A DNA stretch of 29,850 bases from Schoenoplectus triqueter (GCA_964058805.1 CAXKVV010001231.1:1-29850), one strand, 5' to 3'; positions 8,683 through 19,534 are shown, counted from the stretch's first letter. Notes: a model not told the origin generated them from the sequence alone. Translations and numbers: made by a program.

Positions 8683-11333
8683 ATGGAATCGGGCCGACTG
8701 ATGTTTGGCTCTCCCGGATCTCACCATGGTCAACAGATGTTCTTGCTGAACGACACGAGCGCAATGTTTAGAGGTTATTTGATCCGAGCCAGATCTGTTT
8801 CTCAATTTGAGCTGGATTTTTTTACGTATTATTTCTGATTTTGATTGGATTTGACTTGAAAGGGAGCAAGAGACCTTTCTTTACTTCAGCAGAGGAGTTA
8901 CTAGAAGAAGAGTACTACGATGAACAGTTGCCAGAAAAGAAGCGCCGCCTCACGCCTGAGCAGGTATTTTGTTAGCTATTTATTTGGTTTGAACCAGAGC
9001 TCTTTGGTTTCAAGGTCTATCATGTTGTGTAAATTCTATTTTGTGGCACATATTTGTTCAGCCGGTGAAAAAGCTTGGTGCAACCAAACAAACCAAAATA
9101 GAATTTTTTTGCTAGTTTGAATATTTCCTGCTTTCTCTTTTCTCTTCTGTTTAAGTGCAAGATAATAAAGCTTATTTTTGTAAGATTTGTATCAAGTGAC
9201 TGAACTGTGATAGGATGTATAAGCTAAAATTGTGTTCCTGCAGATCAAAGTGTCAGATCTGATCTATATTGGTTCATAGCATCCATATTTGTTCTATAAA
9301 AAAAATATCATCATTTTTAGTTGACAGGAGAATTTTGTAAAAAGGGAAAAAAACAGGTCATGTTACTGTTGGTTTGGAAGATTTGTTTGTGTCCTTTTGA
9401 ATGGGCAAAGTTGGAAAAGTTGTACCACAGGTTGTACTATTAACGCCTTCAATAGCAGTACACTGATGGTTGGCTAGATCTATCTGAATCTGTAAAGTCT
9501 GTTGTTTTCATTAACATATGACCCCGCATTTGGTAGAATGTTTTGGCAGTTAGTGTAGTCTAGCATTACTGTATTACATGCCCTCACTGTGAGGGCCTCA
9601 CACAAGTACTTAAGAGTTTTAGCATGGCTGTTGTTTGTGTACAGGTGATTTTCTATCTTTCAGGTTCTGTTCCATAAGGGAAAGAGCATGAAATAAGAAG
9701 ACCTAGTTAGAAAAAAAATGAAGTTTTAGTTGGTTCTAGTTAAAATATAATATTTACAAGATGCTTTAAAAAAAAAAATCTTCCCGAGTTTTTTATGCCA
9801 TAATTTATTTTTTGAAAGGTAAAGTTGACTTTAATGAGTTGGTGGGATGGGAATCAAATTCTCTGCACCCCAAGTTGGAATTGAACTATAGCAAATATTT
9901 CTAGAATAAATATCACATCATAGCATATCACCAAAAACTTAATGAAATTGAAATCAGCTGACAATGAGTGAATTGTCGCTGCAATAAAATAAAGGTACTG
10001 ATGCTCGAGAGGAGCTTTGAGGAGGAGAACAAGCTGGAGCCAGAGAGGAAGAGTGAGCTGGCACGCAAGCTGGGGCTGCAGCCCCGCCAGGTGGCTGTCT
10101 GGTTCCAAAATCGCCGAGCCCGCTGGAAGACTAAGCAGCTTGAGAGAGATTTTGACCGGCTCAAGTCTTCTTATGATTCTCTTCTCTCTGATCATGATTC
10201 GCTTCTACAGGATAATCATCACCTTCGCTCTCAGGTATGGTCGTCATAATCTGTGTATTAATGACAATATGTTAGATTGATAGTTATTTGTTCTCACAAA
10301 TATCAACTACATGTTAAATATTCACTTTATATTCTGGTATCCAATTGGCTGGCACCATTTCATATTGAGAACTGTGAAGTAATTTATTTAGTTGTCTGGT
10401 GAATCTGTGCAAGTACCTCGTTATGAAGCCATATGCGTAGTCAAGTTATTTCATAAGACACCTAAAAAAATTTACATTGTCTTTGACAAAACTGGCACGA
10501 TGATGTAAAGACAGTAATAAAATAATTGTATATCAATATACTAGTTTTCTGCCAGAGGCTAAGGATTATTTGGTAGACCAGGTCTAGGAAGGTTGCTCTC
10601 TCCATGCTGTCCCCATCCATTAGTGCCAAATGCTGTATTTTTCCCACTATGAAAGCTATTTCATTGGCTGCCAAAAGAAATAGAAAAGTTGACAGCGAAG
10701 TGCTAATTCTGAAAACACGCCGAGTCAAAATGGAAAAGTAAAAGTTGCATTTTTATTTCACTTTTTCGCATGGATCTAACAATTGAAAATCCATTGCCAT
10801 TCTTTTTAGTTGATGGAAATTCAATATATTGAGAGGAAGGTATCTATTTGCAAAATCTATCATGCAACCTGATTATTACATGATCATCTTAGGTAACGGC
10901 GTTGACAGAAAAATTGCAAGCAAAAGAATCTGGCTTGGTCGCCAAGGGTCCCACAGGTCCCGAACAGGACGATGTGGCAGCATTGTCAGAAGCGGAACAA
11001 ACTGCTGTAGCCAAACCTGATGACACACTTGTCACAACAGTTGAGATCAAGGCAGAGGACAGACTGAGCACGGGCAGCGGTGGCAGTGCCGTGGACGATA
11101 ATGATGGGGCCCACCACCAGCTGGTTGACAGCAGTGTGGTTGAATCATACTTCCCTGAGGATGAGTACCATCACTGCATTGTGGGGCCCCCAAATGGTGG
11201 GTTCCAGTCAGAGGAGGATGATGGTCACAGCGACGAGGGTTGCAATTATTATGCTGGAGCGATTTTTACTGAGCACCTCAGTGATCAAGTGGAGGTAGAT
11301 GATGGCCAGCTCGGTTGGTGGGTTTGGAGTTAG
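8683..11333 (+). CDS. HAT5 (ATHB-1)-like: Class I HD-Zip transcription factor, ATHB-1/HAT5 type
   Basis: Four exons read as 8683-8773, 8863-8963, 9995-10234 and 10893-11333, giving 290 residues plus TAG. Every intron has GT/AG borders. The N-terminus [10 protein letters not shown] and the block [20 protein letters not shown] (residues 35-53) are typical of ATHB-1. The homeodomain spans about 55-112 with helix-3 motif [10 protein letters not shown] (100-109). The leucine zipper follows immediately with leucines at 113, 120, 127, 134, 141 and 148, and the exon 3/4 junction falls inside it. The tail holds IKAED (196-200, a SUMO-site-like motif) next to RLSTGSGG, then an acidic region ending GWWVWS, which fits the AHA-type activation motif of this clade. 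Arabidopsis ATHB-1 is about 272 residues. HD-Zip I proteins bind CAATNATTG as dimers in the nucleus and act in leaf development and stress responses. The leader carries a uORF. The intron 2 acceptor lacks a clear pyrimidine tract. Confidence 0.93.
8964..9994 (+). other. Intron 2 of the HD-Zip gene
   Basis: This is by far the longest intron (1031 nt). It contains a perfect 8-bp-arm palindrome, GCCCTCAC-T-GTGAGGGC, at 9580-9596. No coding exon was recognised inside it. The last 200 nt are purine-rich and AT-rich and look unlike the rest. Confidence 0.7.
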
Positions 11334-11650
11334 AAGACAACAAATGATGAACATATGAGGTTGGGTACTATTTTTGCTTGTTTCTTGCAAGGTTTTAGTT
11401 TTTAGTTGTGTAATGGAGTGAACTATTTGAATTACCATATGATGTAGATTGTGGGGGTGACAATAAGTGCTGGGAGGAATCGACTCTTTCTATGCACAGT
11501 TATGCTACTCATTGTTGAATCTGTTTCTTTTGAAACTAGGTGTTGGTTTGTGTTCTTAGCTGTTTTTCTAAGAATTTTATGATTAATGATATCCCAGTGC
11601 AGCTGTGCTTGTTTACATAATGTAACAATGTAATTCTATTATGTGCATGC
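11334..11650 (+). other. 3' UTR region of the HD-Zip gene
   Basis: T/G-rich sequence follows the TAG, as in plant 3' UTRs. Candidate near-upstream elements are the AT-rich words around 11575-11640. No canonical AATAAA was seen, and the cleavage site was not determined. Confidence 0.45.
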
Positions 11651-12157
11651 TTTTTTTTTTTTGAAGTAGATTAATATTTGCATTGTTGGTAATTCATACA
11701 CAGGATTAAACCCAACAGATTCTTACCTTCAAAATAATAATTGAAAAAAAAAAGATACCAATAGATTCAGATGTGTCTGTTATTGAATTGACGTCATTTG
11801 AGGGGGAATTACTCCATTATGAGCTCTTGGTGTCATTGCATAACTATAGTAGGAAACAGGAGTTGAGTACTTTAATCAAATCTCTATATATTGACTAGAA
11901 AATTTTGTTGAATTACAACATCAGTATTCACATCCCAGAAGCCACTGATGATGTAAAAGCAGATTTTGATAAGCCAAGTGAACATATGGTTAAATAGGCC
12001 ATAAGAATTAAGATGCATATAGGACCCACCACATGACATGATGCATCCTTCCTGGCTTTCAATATGAATTTGATGGTGCTTTTGTCCTGTGCCAAAGTCA
12101 TTTTACATGTACATCTCAACCACTGGATTCCCCTACTCTAACTAGGAGAGACGGGCA
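11651..12157. other. Intergenic DNA
   Basis: No supported gene or repeat was found. A minus-strand frame at 11928-12119 has no recognisable features. Confidence 0.5.
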
Positions 12158-12166
12158 TTTATGTTT

Positions 12167-12550
12167 GGGGAGTGATCCTTGAAAATGAGTTATTTTGATA
12201 ATTTTGACAATGGACTTTGAAAATAAATATGAAAAAAAATAAAAATGGGAATTTTTTTGTAGATATATTCTTTTACTTATAAATTGATAGTTTTTTAAAT
12301 TTTATATAATTTCATTATCATTTGAGAGTTCATCAAAGGTCATTAAATTAGAACCATTGTAAATTATAAAATTTTGATATTTTTTTTATGAACTATCAAA
12401 TGATAATAAAATATATATATAATTTAAAACACTATTAATCTATAAGTAAAATACATATTTTATATTTTTTTATTTTTAAAAATTATTTAATATTTACTTA
12501 AAAGTTCATTATTAAAGTTCTCAAAATAACTCATCATCGAGGATCTCTCT
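12167..12550. mobile_element. Mutator-like MITE with perfect 9-bp target duplication
   Basis: This 384-bp element has long imperfect inverted repeats over most of its length. Left GGGGAGTGATCCTTG pairs with right CGAGGATCTCTCT, and both sides share gagttatttt, ttttacttata and tatcatttga words. The 9-mer TTTATGTTT flanks both ends (12158-12166, 12551-12559), the target size expected for MULEs. It has no ORF. About half of a related copy lies at 27600-27780. Confidence 0.7.
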
Positions 12551-12553
12551 TTT

Positions 12554-12617
12554 ATGTTTTGTAGTTATGCTACTTCTGACAATTGATGTTTTGTAGTTAT
12601 ACTACTACTGACAATTG
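12554..12617. repeat. Tandem duplication, two 32-bp units
   Basis: Units at 12554-12585 and 12586-12617 both read atgttttgtagttat, then ctac..ctgacaattg, differing at a few positions. They start within the right target duplication of the neighbouring MITE. A third, degenerate unit containing tagctacgctag may follow. A CACGTG G-box lies just downstream near 12650. Confidence 0.7.
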
Positions 12618-13775
12618 AAGGTTTGTTTTTTAGCTACGCTAGATCTACCACGTGTCATATTTTGTGTGGTCAGAATTGAGCTGTTGAGATAAACATCAAA
12701 AACCTTTTTTTCTTTTTTCAATGTGCTAATAATTTCCTAACCATGATTGATTGGAGCTCTACTAATACTTGTCAATTTTGGCACTGGAAAATAATAGAAT
12801 TTATAAAATTTCACATTTCTGATCCGTTTGTTGTTTTGTCTTAATGTGAGCTTTTTGGTCCCCCATGGGGTCCTGATTATCGCATTCTCTAATCAAAACT
12901 TGACATGTGTGAAAATACTGAAAATGGTCCCGGTATACTGATAAGTGATAGCAATATCATTATCACAAAAAACCAAAATTGCATCGTCTAATTCGTAGTA
13001 CTTGTTTCTTGCGAGACATGTTAGGTGATCACAATTCATTGGCAACGTTGTGTTTGCTGAATCGAGATTCCTGGGCCCATCGGTCGCTGATTTTCTCAGT
13101 AATTAAAAAGAAAAAAAGAAAAATAGGTTGGGTGAATTTTTCCATTTGCTAGTGTTTTTACTGGTAAGGTGGTGTGTGTGAACTGGACATAGAGGATTCG
13201 ATTTTGGATCGACTTTTTCCAGGTGAATTCTCGACCCACACCACATCTCTCTGTCTCTTGCTTTAGGTTGGTACTGGTGCTGCAGCCTGCGTAGGTATAC
13301 AGTTAAATGATTGAAATCTTTTCATAAATCTCAATATTTATAGGTTTCCTACAGTTAAGCAAAGCTCAGAAATTTGAAATTTGGTTCCTGCAAAGGAAAA
13401 TTTTTTTAGTTTTGCTCTTAACCTGGCTAAAAACTGTCTGGATTATTTTTTGAAATTTCTTATTTCTATAGCTACTGTTGAAGATATTGACTAGGAGATT
13501 ATTACGAGTGTATGTGGTGGAGATGAATAAAGAAATGGTAAGAGATATAATAAAGTGTACATTGTGGTGCGATTAATGGAAACAGAGAGATAATTGAATT
13601 CAGTTGTTCAAAAGACATTTAGCTTTTGAAATTGTTTTTGTTAATCTAATATAAATTGGTTTTTGAACTTTAATTCGCAAACAGTAGCTTTTGGACTTGA
13701 TTAACAACCAAATTTTTTTATGTAATTGATTTAATAAATAAAAAAATAAATAAGATCACAATTTATATGAAATAT

Positions 13776-13794
<19 letters not shown>
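12618..13794. other. Intergenic DNA
   Basis: No gene was recognised. A GC-richer patch at 13060-13300 includes tctcttgctttag followed by gttggtactggtgctgcag, resembling an intron/exon edge, but no protein family could be assigned. An (AT)n run at about 13774-13794 borders the next element. Confidence 0.45.
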
Positions 13795-13814
<20 letters not shown>

Positions 13815-14220
13815 TAAATCTACGTTGAGTTTAAGCTTACGGAAGATTTCCATGAGCTTAGGTCAAAAAATATATTAAATGATCTCTAAATTTTGATTTT
13901 TCACTCTCATTAAATTCTTCATATTGAAATTTTATGGGATACAAAAATTTGGAATGTTTCGAGTTTTCTAAGTCACTCTTTTCATTTTTTGAAAATCAGT
14001 TCTAAAAATAATAATAACATATTCAATGTTTGTACAATATTTTTAAAAATTGAAAAGAGTGACTTAAACAATTCGAAACATCCCAAATTTTTGTACCTCA
14101 TAAGACTTTAATATGAAGAATTTAATGAGATTGAAAAATTAAAATTTGAAAATCATTTGATATACTTTTTGAGCTAAGCTCACGGAGGCCTTCCGTGAGC
14201 TTAAGCTCACCGTAGATTTA

Positions 14221-14238
<18 letters not shown>
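13795..14238. mobile_element. (TA)n(GA)n-bordered foldback MITE, copy A
   Basis: The element is almost entirely an inverted repeat: (GA)n-GTAAATCTACG at the left pairs with CGTAGATTTACTC-(TC)n at the right. Both arms then run through the gagcttaag region, tttgata and the ttatggga.acaaaaattt block to a short loop near 14020. (TA)n tracts lie outside both ends, consistent with insertion into TA. It has no coding capacity. Two relatives sit at 16311-16731 and 16743-17149. The overlapping minus-strand frame is just the repeat. Confidence 0.7.
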
Positions 14239-14274
<36 letters not shown>

Positions 14275-15088
14275 TTAATTTTGGAATAATTAGTAGTAAG
14301 GTAGAATCTTTGTGTCCCAGTAACCCGTCCCACGTTTGTCCCCGCACTTTGTCCTTCGCATAGCCACTTTTTTTTGGCAATTATGTTCCCTTTTCATGAC
14401 AAAAAGGGCTTCATCTGCCTCCTCCCCTTTCTTAAATAAAATACCGGTTTACACCGTTAATTGCATGCTATTTGAAAGATTTAATGCATATCCTGTAATC
14501 AATATTCAAAATGTACAATTAAAATTTCTGATTGTGCATGTTTACAGGTCCCAACATGAGGCTCTACTCTCTACAAGTACAAACACTCAGAATTCAGAAT
14601 GGTCTGAACACCAAAAAGTTATAATTTTAATCAGAAGATTGTTGTTCGTAGCAAAAGGAAATAGTATCAATATAAGCACTTAAAATATTTTGTATCATAA
14701 ACATTTCTCTTGACACACCACGACATTCTAGTATAAGCATCTAAAACTTTCGTTCTTAACACTGATTGTGCAAGTATAATCAACCATGACTTTCTTTCTT
14801 AATAGATTTAATTGCACTCTTAATGCTTAGAGCTATAAAACCTCGTAGCCCGTGGATTGTTTAGTGTTGTTAACGAAGTGCCACACTGCCATCAATTAAG
14901 CACAATGTGCCACTAAGCCCGTGACCTTTATACAATGGAGCGTGTAAAATCACTAAACTCTAATTCCGCGGTGGTTTTTGTTATATATGAAAAATAAGTA
15001 CTTTTCGGTATGTCTTCCCTTCGATCGGTTGCTTCGCTGCTTACAGACGCTCAAAGTTATAATTTTCCTTCCGAAGAATCATCTGAAT
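14239..15088. other. Intergenic DNA beyond an (AT)n tract
   Basis: An (AT)n microsatellite runs to about 14272. A 115-codon open frame at 14336-14683 begins without a normal context and has no recognisable domain, so it is not called. No repeat family was recognised. Confidence 0.45.
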
Positions 15089-15572
15089 GTATAAAAAGTT
15101 TCTGAAATTGAAATTATAAAAGAAAAAGCTATTTAAAAAATTCCAGAAAAGAAGAACTACAGACTGAGTTCTTTGTCCTAAAAAAGCTGGGGTGCATACT
15201 CAGTCTGTGGTCTATCCATCAATATTAATTTCTGACACTCATAACTTTTTCGTTATTTATTGAAATTTAACTTCTTATGCTTTTTGAAAAGCTATCAAAA
15301 TGCTCTATAACATACAAAAATTTCAAGAAATTCGGAGTTACCAACAGAAAGGAAAATATCCCAAAACACAAAAATATCATTGATGTCAGAATTTTAACAT
15401 ATTAATATCTATTACTAAGTCAGAAATTATGAGTGTAGAAGTTGATGCTGATGGATAGACCGTGGATTGGATGTGCGACCCAACTTTTTTTTGCCGCGGA
15501 CATTTTGCAGTTCAATTTTTTGAATTTTTAAATAGTTTCTTCTTTTATAATTTCAAATTTTATTTTTTATAT
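15089..15572. mobile_element. Long inverted-repeat (foldback) element
   Basis: The arms at about 15089-15252 and 15424-15572 are inverted copies. Shared words are gaaattataaaag, ctatttaaaaa, gaact, gtggtctatccatca and acactcataa. The loop between the arms is about 170 bp. Outer limits are approximate because no target duplication was identified. There is no ORF. It is likely a non-autonomous DNA transposon and would form a hairpin if transcribed. Confidence 0.6.
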
Positions 15573-16050
15573 GCAAAAATAACCCTGCTAATTTAGTTAC
15601 ACAACTTGTTCTTTATTGGTTAATACCATGCTAATTAACATGTTGCTATAACTGAAATTGACATATTGATTATATACAAATCAGAGTGGTTATTATGCCA
15701 ATAATTTATTTATATATTATATTTTTACTTTCAAAATTTAATTATTTTAATTATATTTTATATAGTTAATTCAGAAATTTACTTTAGTGATACAATATAT
15801 CATGATCGTTAATAAAAAACCAGCGATATATAAAATAATTCTGTTCATGCTCCTGGGTTGATATTAGTGCAAAACATAGTAACCCACCAAGTTTAATCCC
15901 ATGAAATTTTTCATTTGATCCATCCATTCGAACGCTTATTTTTCTTTAATCTTTCCATCAATTTTCATACGTAGAACCCACGTTATAGTATTAACGAGAT
16001 GATATCGGAGAAACTCGCACCCAACGGATTCCATTCAATTATAATTAGTA
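15573..16050. other. Intergenic DNA
   Basis: AT-rich sequence with no supported gene or repeat. Confidence 0.5.
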
Positions 16051-16220
16051 AATAGGGGTGGAAAAATCTGATCCAATTCGAAAAATTTATCCAATACATT
16101 TAGATCTGAATTTGAATTGATTTATTTTTAAAAAGTCAAACTGATCATATCTTATTCAAATTCAATCCGAATCCAATCTAAATTCAAATGACGTGTAATC
16201 CAATCAAAATTAATCTAACA

Positions 16221-16258
<38 letters not shown>

Positions 16259-16271
16259 AATTAATCTAATA

Positions 16272-16310
<39 letters not shown>

Positions 16311-16326
<16 letters not shown>

Positions 16327-16731
16327 ATAAAGATAGCGTGAGGTTAAACTCACGGAGGTTTTTCATAAGCTTAACTCAGAAAGTATATCAAATAATCTTT
16401 AAATTTTGATTTATCATACTCATTAAATTATTCATATAAAAACCTTATGGGGTGCAAAAATTTGAGGTGTTTTGAGTTTTCTAAGTTATCATTTTAATTT
16501 TTAAAAATGCTACACAAATATTAAATATTTTATTATTTTCTAAAGCTGATTTTTAAAAATTAAAAATGATGACTTAGAAAATTCAAAACATATCAAATTT
16601 TTGCATCTCATGAGATTTTCATATGAAGAATTTAATTAGCATAATAAATCAAAATTTAAAAATTATTTGATACGTTTTTGAGTTAAGTTCACGAAAAATC
16701 TCTATAAACTTAAGCTCAAATTATCTTTATT
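16311..16731. mobile_element. (TA)n(GA)n-bordered foldback MITE, copy B
   Basis: This is a full-length inverted-repeat element. Left (GA)n-ATAAAGATAGCG pairs with right TTATCTTTATT. Internal blocks (aaactcacggagg, gtgcaaaaatttg, ttttgagttttctaag) match copy A. It directly abuts copy C through a short TATATATATA spacer. Confidence 0.65.
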
Positions 16732-16742
16732 TTATATATATA

Positions 16743-17140
16743 GAGAGAGAGTAAAGATATTGTGATCTCTTTCGTGAATTTAATTCAAAAAGTATATTAA
16801 ATAGTCTCTAAATTTTAATTTATCATACTCATTAAATTATTTATATGAAAATTTTATGGGATGCAAAAATTTGAAATGTTTTGAGTTTTTTAAGTCATGG
16901 TTTTTAATTTTTAAAAATCAACTCTAAAAAAATAATAATATATTTAATACTTGAATATCATTTTAAAAAATTAAAAATGATGACTTGAAAAGCTCAAAAC
17001 ACAAAAAAAAAATTTGCATCTCACAAGATTTTAATATAAAGAATTTAATGAAGATTATAAATTAAAATTTTGAGATAATTTGATATACATTTTGAGTTAA
17101 GTTCTCGAAAGACCTTCGTGACTACTCACTATATATTTAT

Positions 17141-17149
<9 letters not shown>
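16743..17149. mobile_element. (TA)n(GA)n-bordered foldback MITE, copy C
   Basis: Left GAGAGAGAGTAAAGATATTG pairs with right ATATATTTATTCTCTCTC. The interior carries the same blocks as copies A and B (gggatgcaaaaatttg, tttgagttttttaag). A (TA)n tract closes the right side. It is in tandem with copy B and has no coding capacity. Confidence 0.65.
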
Positions 17150-17175
<26 letters not shown>

Positions 17176-17250
17176 CCCGACTCAGACTCAATTTATTTTA
17201 AAAAATCTAACTAAATCTGATCCAATTCATGTCCGATTACCATCTCTCCT

Positions 17251-17938
17251 CAAAATATACTCCACCTAACGGGGCCTTAATAGTCGAATCTTTTTTTATG
17301 GAAGCTCAAAGCCCATTTATTGCCATAAATAATGAGAGCACACACATTGTGACTGTAAACAAACAGGCCCATCCATAGTTCTCTAGCCCTACAAATTCAC
17401 CTTTTTTACACACCGACCCGGTGACACATGGAAACATGTACATAAACTTTTTTTTTCTGTACTTCAGTATACGGCTTAGTCCATGAACTGTTGTTTATTT
17501 TTTTTCTATCTTTTGTTTCTATTAGGTGGTTGGGTTACTACTCGTCACGCAGCATAGGTTACATGCATTCTCGGATTTAATTTCCATTAAAAGATTTAAT
17601 TACAGAAGTCTTTTGCAAACGAAGTGTTGTATGTTGCTACAACCCAAAGTTTGTGGCTTAAGAATTTTGCAATTTAACTTCTACTTGGAATTATATAGCC
17701 ATTGGCGGTGAAGCCGACAAATCTTTTTTTTTTTTTTGTTACTACTTGCAATTTCTCTCTCTATCTTTCTTTTTTTTATGTAATATTTCAAAAATCCACA
17801 ATAGAGTAATATAAATAAGCAAATATCAATAGTTTATCAAGTTAAATTAGCCTAGTGAGTCAAGTTAGACTAAATAAGATCTACTCATTAATTTAATGAT
17901 CTTAACAAGTTAGGTTTCTAATAGCTCGATCAACGAGG
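17251..17938. other. Intergenic DNA
   Basis: No supported gene. The 61-codon + strand frame at 17526-17711 has no recognisable features. Confidence 0.5.
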
Positions 17939-18010
17939 AAGGGCGGACCTATGTGTATACAAGTCGTGGTTGGTACCGGACTTGATTTTAAAAAATATAT
18001 GTAAAATAAT
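17939..18010. mobile_element. hAT-like element end, fragment
   Basis: AAGGGCGGACCTATGTG at 17939-17955 resembles the CAGGGGCGGA-type tip of the other hAT-like elements here. A matching inverted end and target duplication were not found, so only one end seems to be preserved. Confidence 0.35.
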
Positions 18011-18910
18011 ATTTTTTTATTTTGAATCAAAAAATATTGTTTAAAATTATATGAGTGCTTAGACTTAATTAAAAAAATTGTCATTTATATCTAATTTTTG
18101 AAATTTTAACACCAACTCATATAATATATTCAGACTACAGTGAGACAAATTCAAACCAATTCTGAACGAATCATGAGATTTAACTAGTAATTTTATATGA
18201 TTTGTTGATAATGAGACAATTTCTCGCTGCAAATGCAAAAAGCGCACGCAGTAACAGGAATAAACTTCACTAGACCTAAAAAAAGCTTGTTGTATCTACA
18301 CGGGTCCCACAAAAAATCAACAAATGAACATTATCTTAGAGTATGTTCATTTATAAGGAATAGTTTTAAAAAATTATCTTTAATGAAAAATAATTTTACG
18401 GAGCAAAAACAGAAATAAATTTTCATGTTCATTGCAAAGGAAAAGAAAATATATTTTCTTTCCGAGCGTTCAAGGCCGGAGTATTATTTTGGTGGCCGAA
18501 AATGATGGCATTAAAGCAGAGAAAAACTCTCCTTACGTTAGTAAAAAAAAAAAAGAGAGAAAGACGAGGTTCTGTAGTTATTCTAAATGAATATGTGCGG
18601 ACTTGCAACGAGTCAGCTCTTGCAAAAGCTGTTGCTCTGCTCACCAACACCTGTCTCCATATCCATTGATCGATGCAAATGGCACTGAGTTTCACAGGTC
18701 CTGTCTATGTGGAACAAATCTTAGTCATGCGGTTACTGCGGTGGGTTATGGGCCTGGCACCTCTGAATCTCTGATGGGATGAATTAATTATTTAATCGTC
18801 AAGAATTCTTAGGGTACAACGTGGGGTGATTATGCCTATATATCTTACTTCTTAAGATTAAGATTAAAATTGGAGAATCCAGTAATAATATAATATTTTT
18901 TTAAATAATT
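18011..18910. other. Intergenic DNA
   Basis: No gene could be assigned. The patch at 18440-18770 is GC-richer than its surroundings and has an 88-codon minus-strand frame without recognisable motifs. Confidence 0.45.
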
Positions 18911-19345
18911 CTAAAAACTCGCCCGCGGATTCAACAAGAACCTCTCAATCAGCGTTCATCTCGTAAATCGCTCAGTCGAAACTCGAAAGGGATAGAAAGA
19001 ACAAGAAGAAACGGCTAGAACGCTAGCGCGAAAGCCTAAGCGCTAACGTCATGTGTTATCAATCTAGCATCAGTTCTAAATGTATATGATATCTCGTGCC
19101 CCCAACTTCGTTGACTTCCGCGGTAGGATTTACCGCACTGATTACCTCAACTTCCATGAACGAGATTTGGCTAGAAGTCTCCTACTATTCTCTACGAATG
19201 ATATAGGTCATGCTCAGAACATGGAATGAGAAAACTTATCAAACTCCATCGTCCAATGAGTTAGCGAGAAAGAAAGATTCTATGCCAAATATTAGGCTGA
19301 CTGAGGCGAGAAAGATTCTCTCTATTAATCAACAGTTCAGATTAA
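18911..19345 (+). pseudogene. Relic of phage-type RNA polymerase, mitochondrial-plasmid-like
   Basis: The frame from about 19088 to 19229 reads APNFVDFRGRIYR and then LNFHERDLARSLLLF. This is motif A of single-subunit T7-like RNA polymerases; the Asp in VDFRGR matches the catalytic Asp of T7 (MDWRGR). The HERDLARSL tail resembles polymerases of plant mitochondrial linear plasmids more than nuclear RPOT proteins, judged from memory. Upstream, another frame reads ERDRKNKKKRLER and SLSANVMCYQ, also fitting the family, so a frameshift lies near 19080. There are in-frame stops, including a TGA after HAQNME at 19227-19229. The patch is clearly GC-richer than its flanks. It is best explained as organelle or plasmid DNA inserted in the nucleus and decayed. 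Borders are approximate. Confidence 0.65.
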
Positions 19346-19434
19346 TCTTTAAAATATAATAAACGGATATGATTATTGTGTGATGTTTTTTTCTCTCAAG
19401 TTGTCTTTGATTTTTTTCACTAATCGTTCCCAGG

Positions 19435-19534
19435 CCCCAGCAGGCCAGCACACAATCATCGTTGAAGAATATAAGGCGCAGAATGGTACCCCAGCTCGTC
19501 AAGATATGTGCTGATGTTGCGACCAGATTCTATT
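19435..19534 (+). pseudogene. Exon-like fragment, protein not identified
   Basis: After a clean acceptor-like sequence (pyrimidine tract, then ttcccag at 19428-19434), two frames look coding. One reads APAGQHTIIVEEYKAQNG and stops at the TGA near 19512. The other includes LKNIRRRMVPQLVKICADVA and stops at the TAA near 19533. Neither matches a family I recognise. It lies about 90 bp beyond the polymerase relic and may be a separate retained exon or part of the same insert. Confidence 0.25.

Larger units (their letters stand above)
16051..17250. repeat. Older GGATC-type repeat split by nested MITEs
   Basis: The left flank gtggaaaaatctgatcc (about 16056-16072) and the right flank containing aaatctgatccaattcatg (about 17212-17231) carry the same words, partly inverted. 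They enclose two foldback MITEs and (TA)n tracts. A short tandem duplication (caaaattaatctaa followed by a (TA)n tract, at about 16206 and 16257) precedes the first MITE. The pattern fits an old insertion later invaded by TA-targeting elements. The family is uncertain. Confidence 0.4.

Noticed and set aside
9854..10195. Minus-strand 113-codon frame over exon 3
   Set aside because: It is the antisense shadow of the GC-rich homeodomain exon.
11208..11438. Minus-strand frame at the end of the HD-Zip gene
   Set aside because: It is antisense to exon 4 and the 3' UTR, with no family features.
13060..13300. Possible exon edge at tctcttgctttag
   Set aside because: The acceptor-like tract is suggestive, but the following frame is very short and matches nothing known.
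14139..14333. Minus-strand frame with a YIYIYI stretch
   Set aside because: It is a translation of the foldback MITE arm and its (TA)n(GA)n border.
14336..14683. 115-codon + strand frame
   Set aside because: It lacks an ATG context, known domain and compositional contrast; a chance frame is more likely.
16184..16409. Overlapping plus and minus frames rich in IYIY
   Set aside because: They come from the (TA)n microsatellites and MITE copy B.
17526..17711. 61-codon + strand frame
   Set aside because: No start context, motif or conservation argument.
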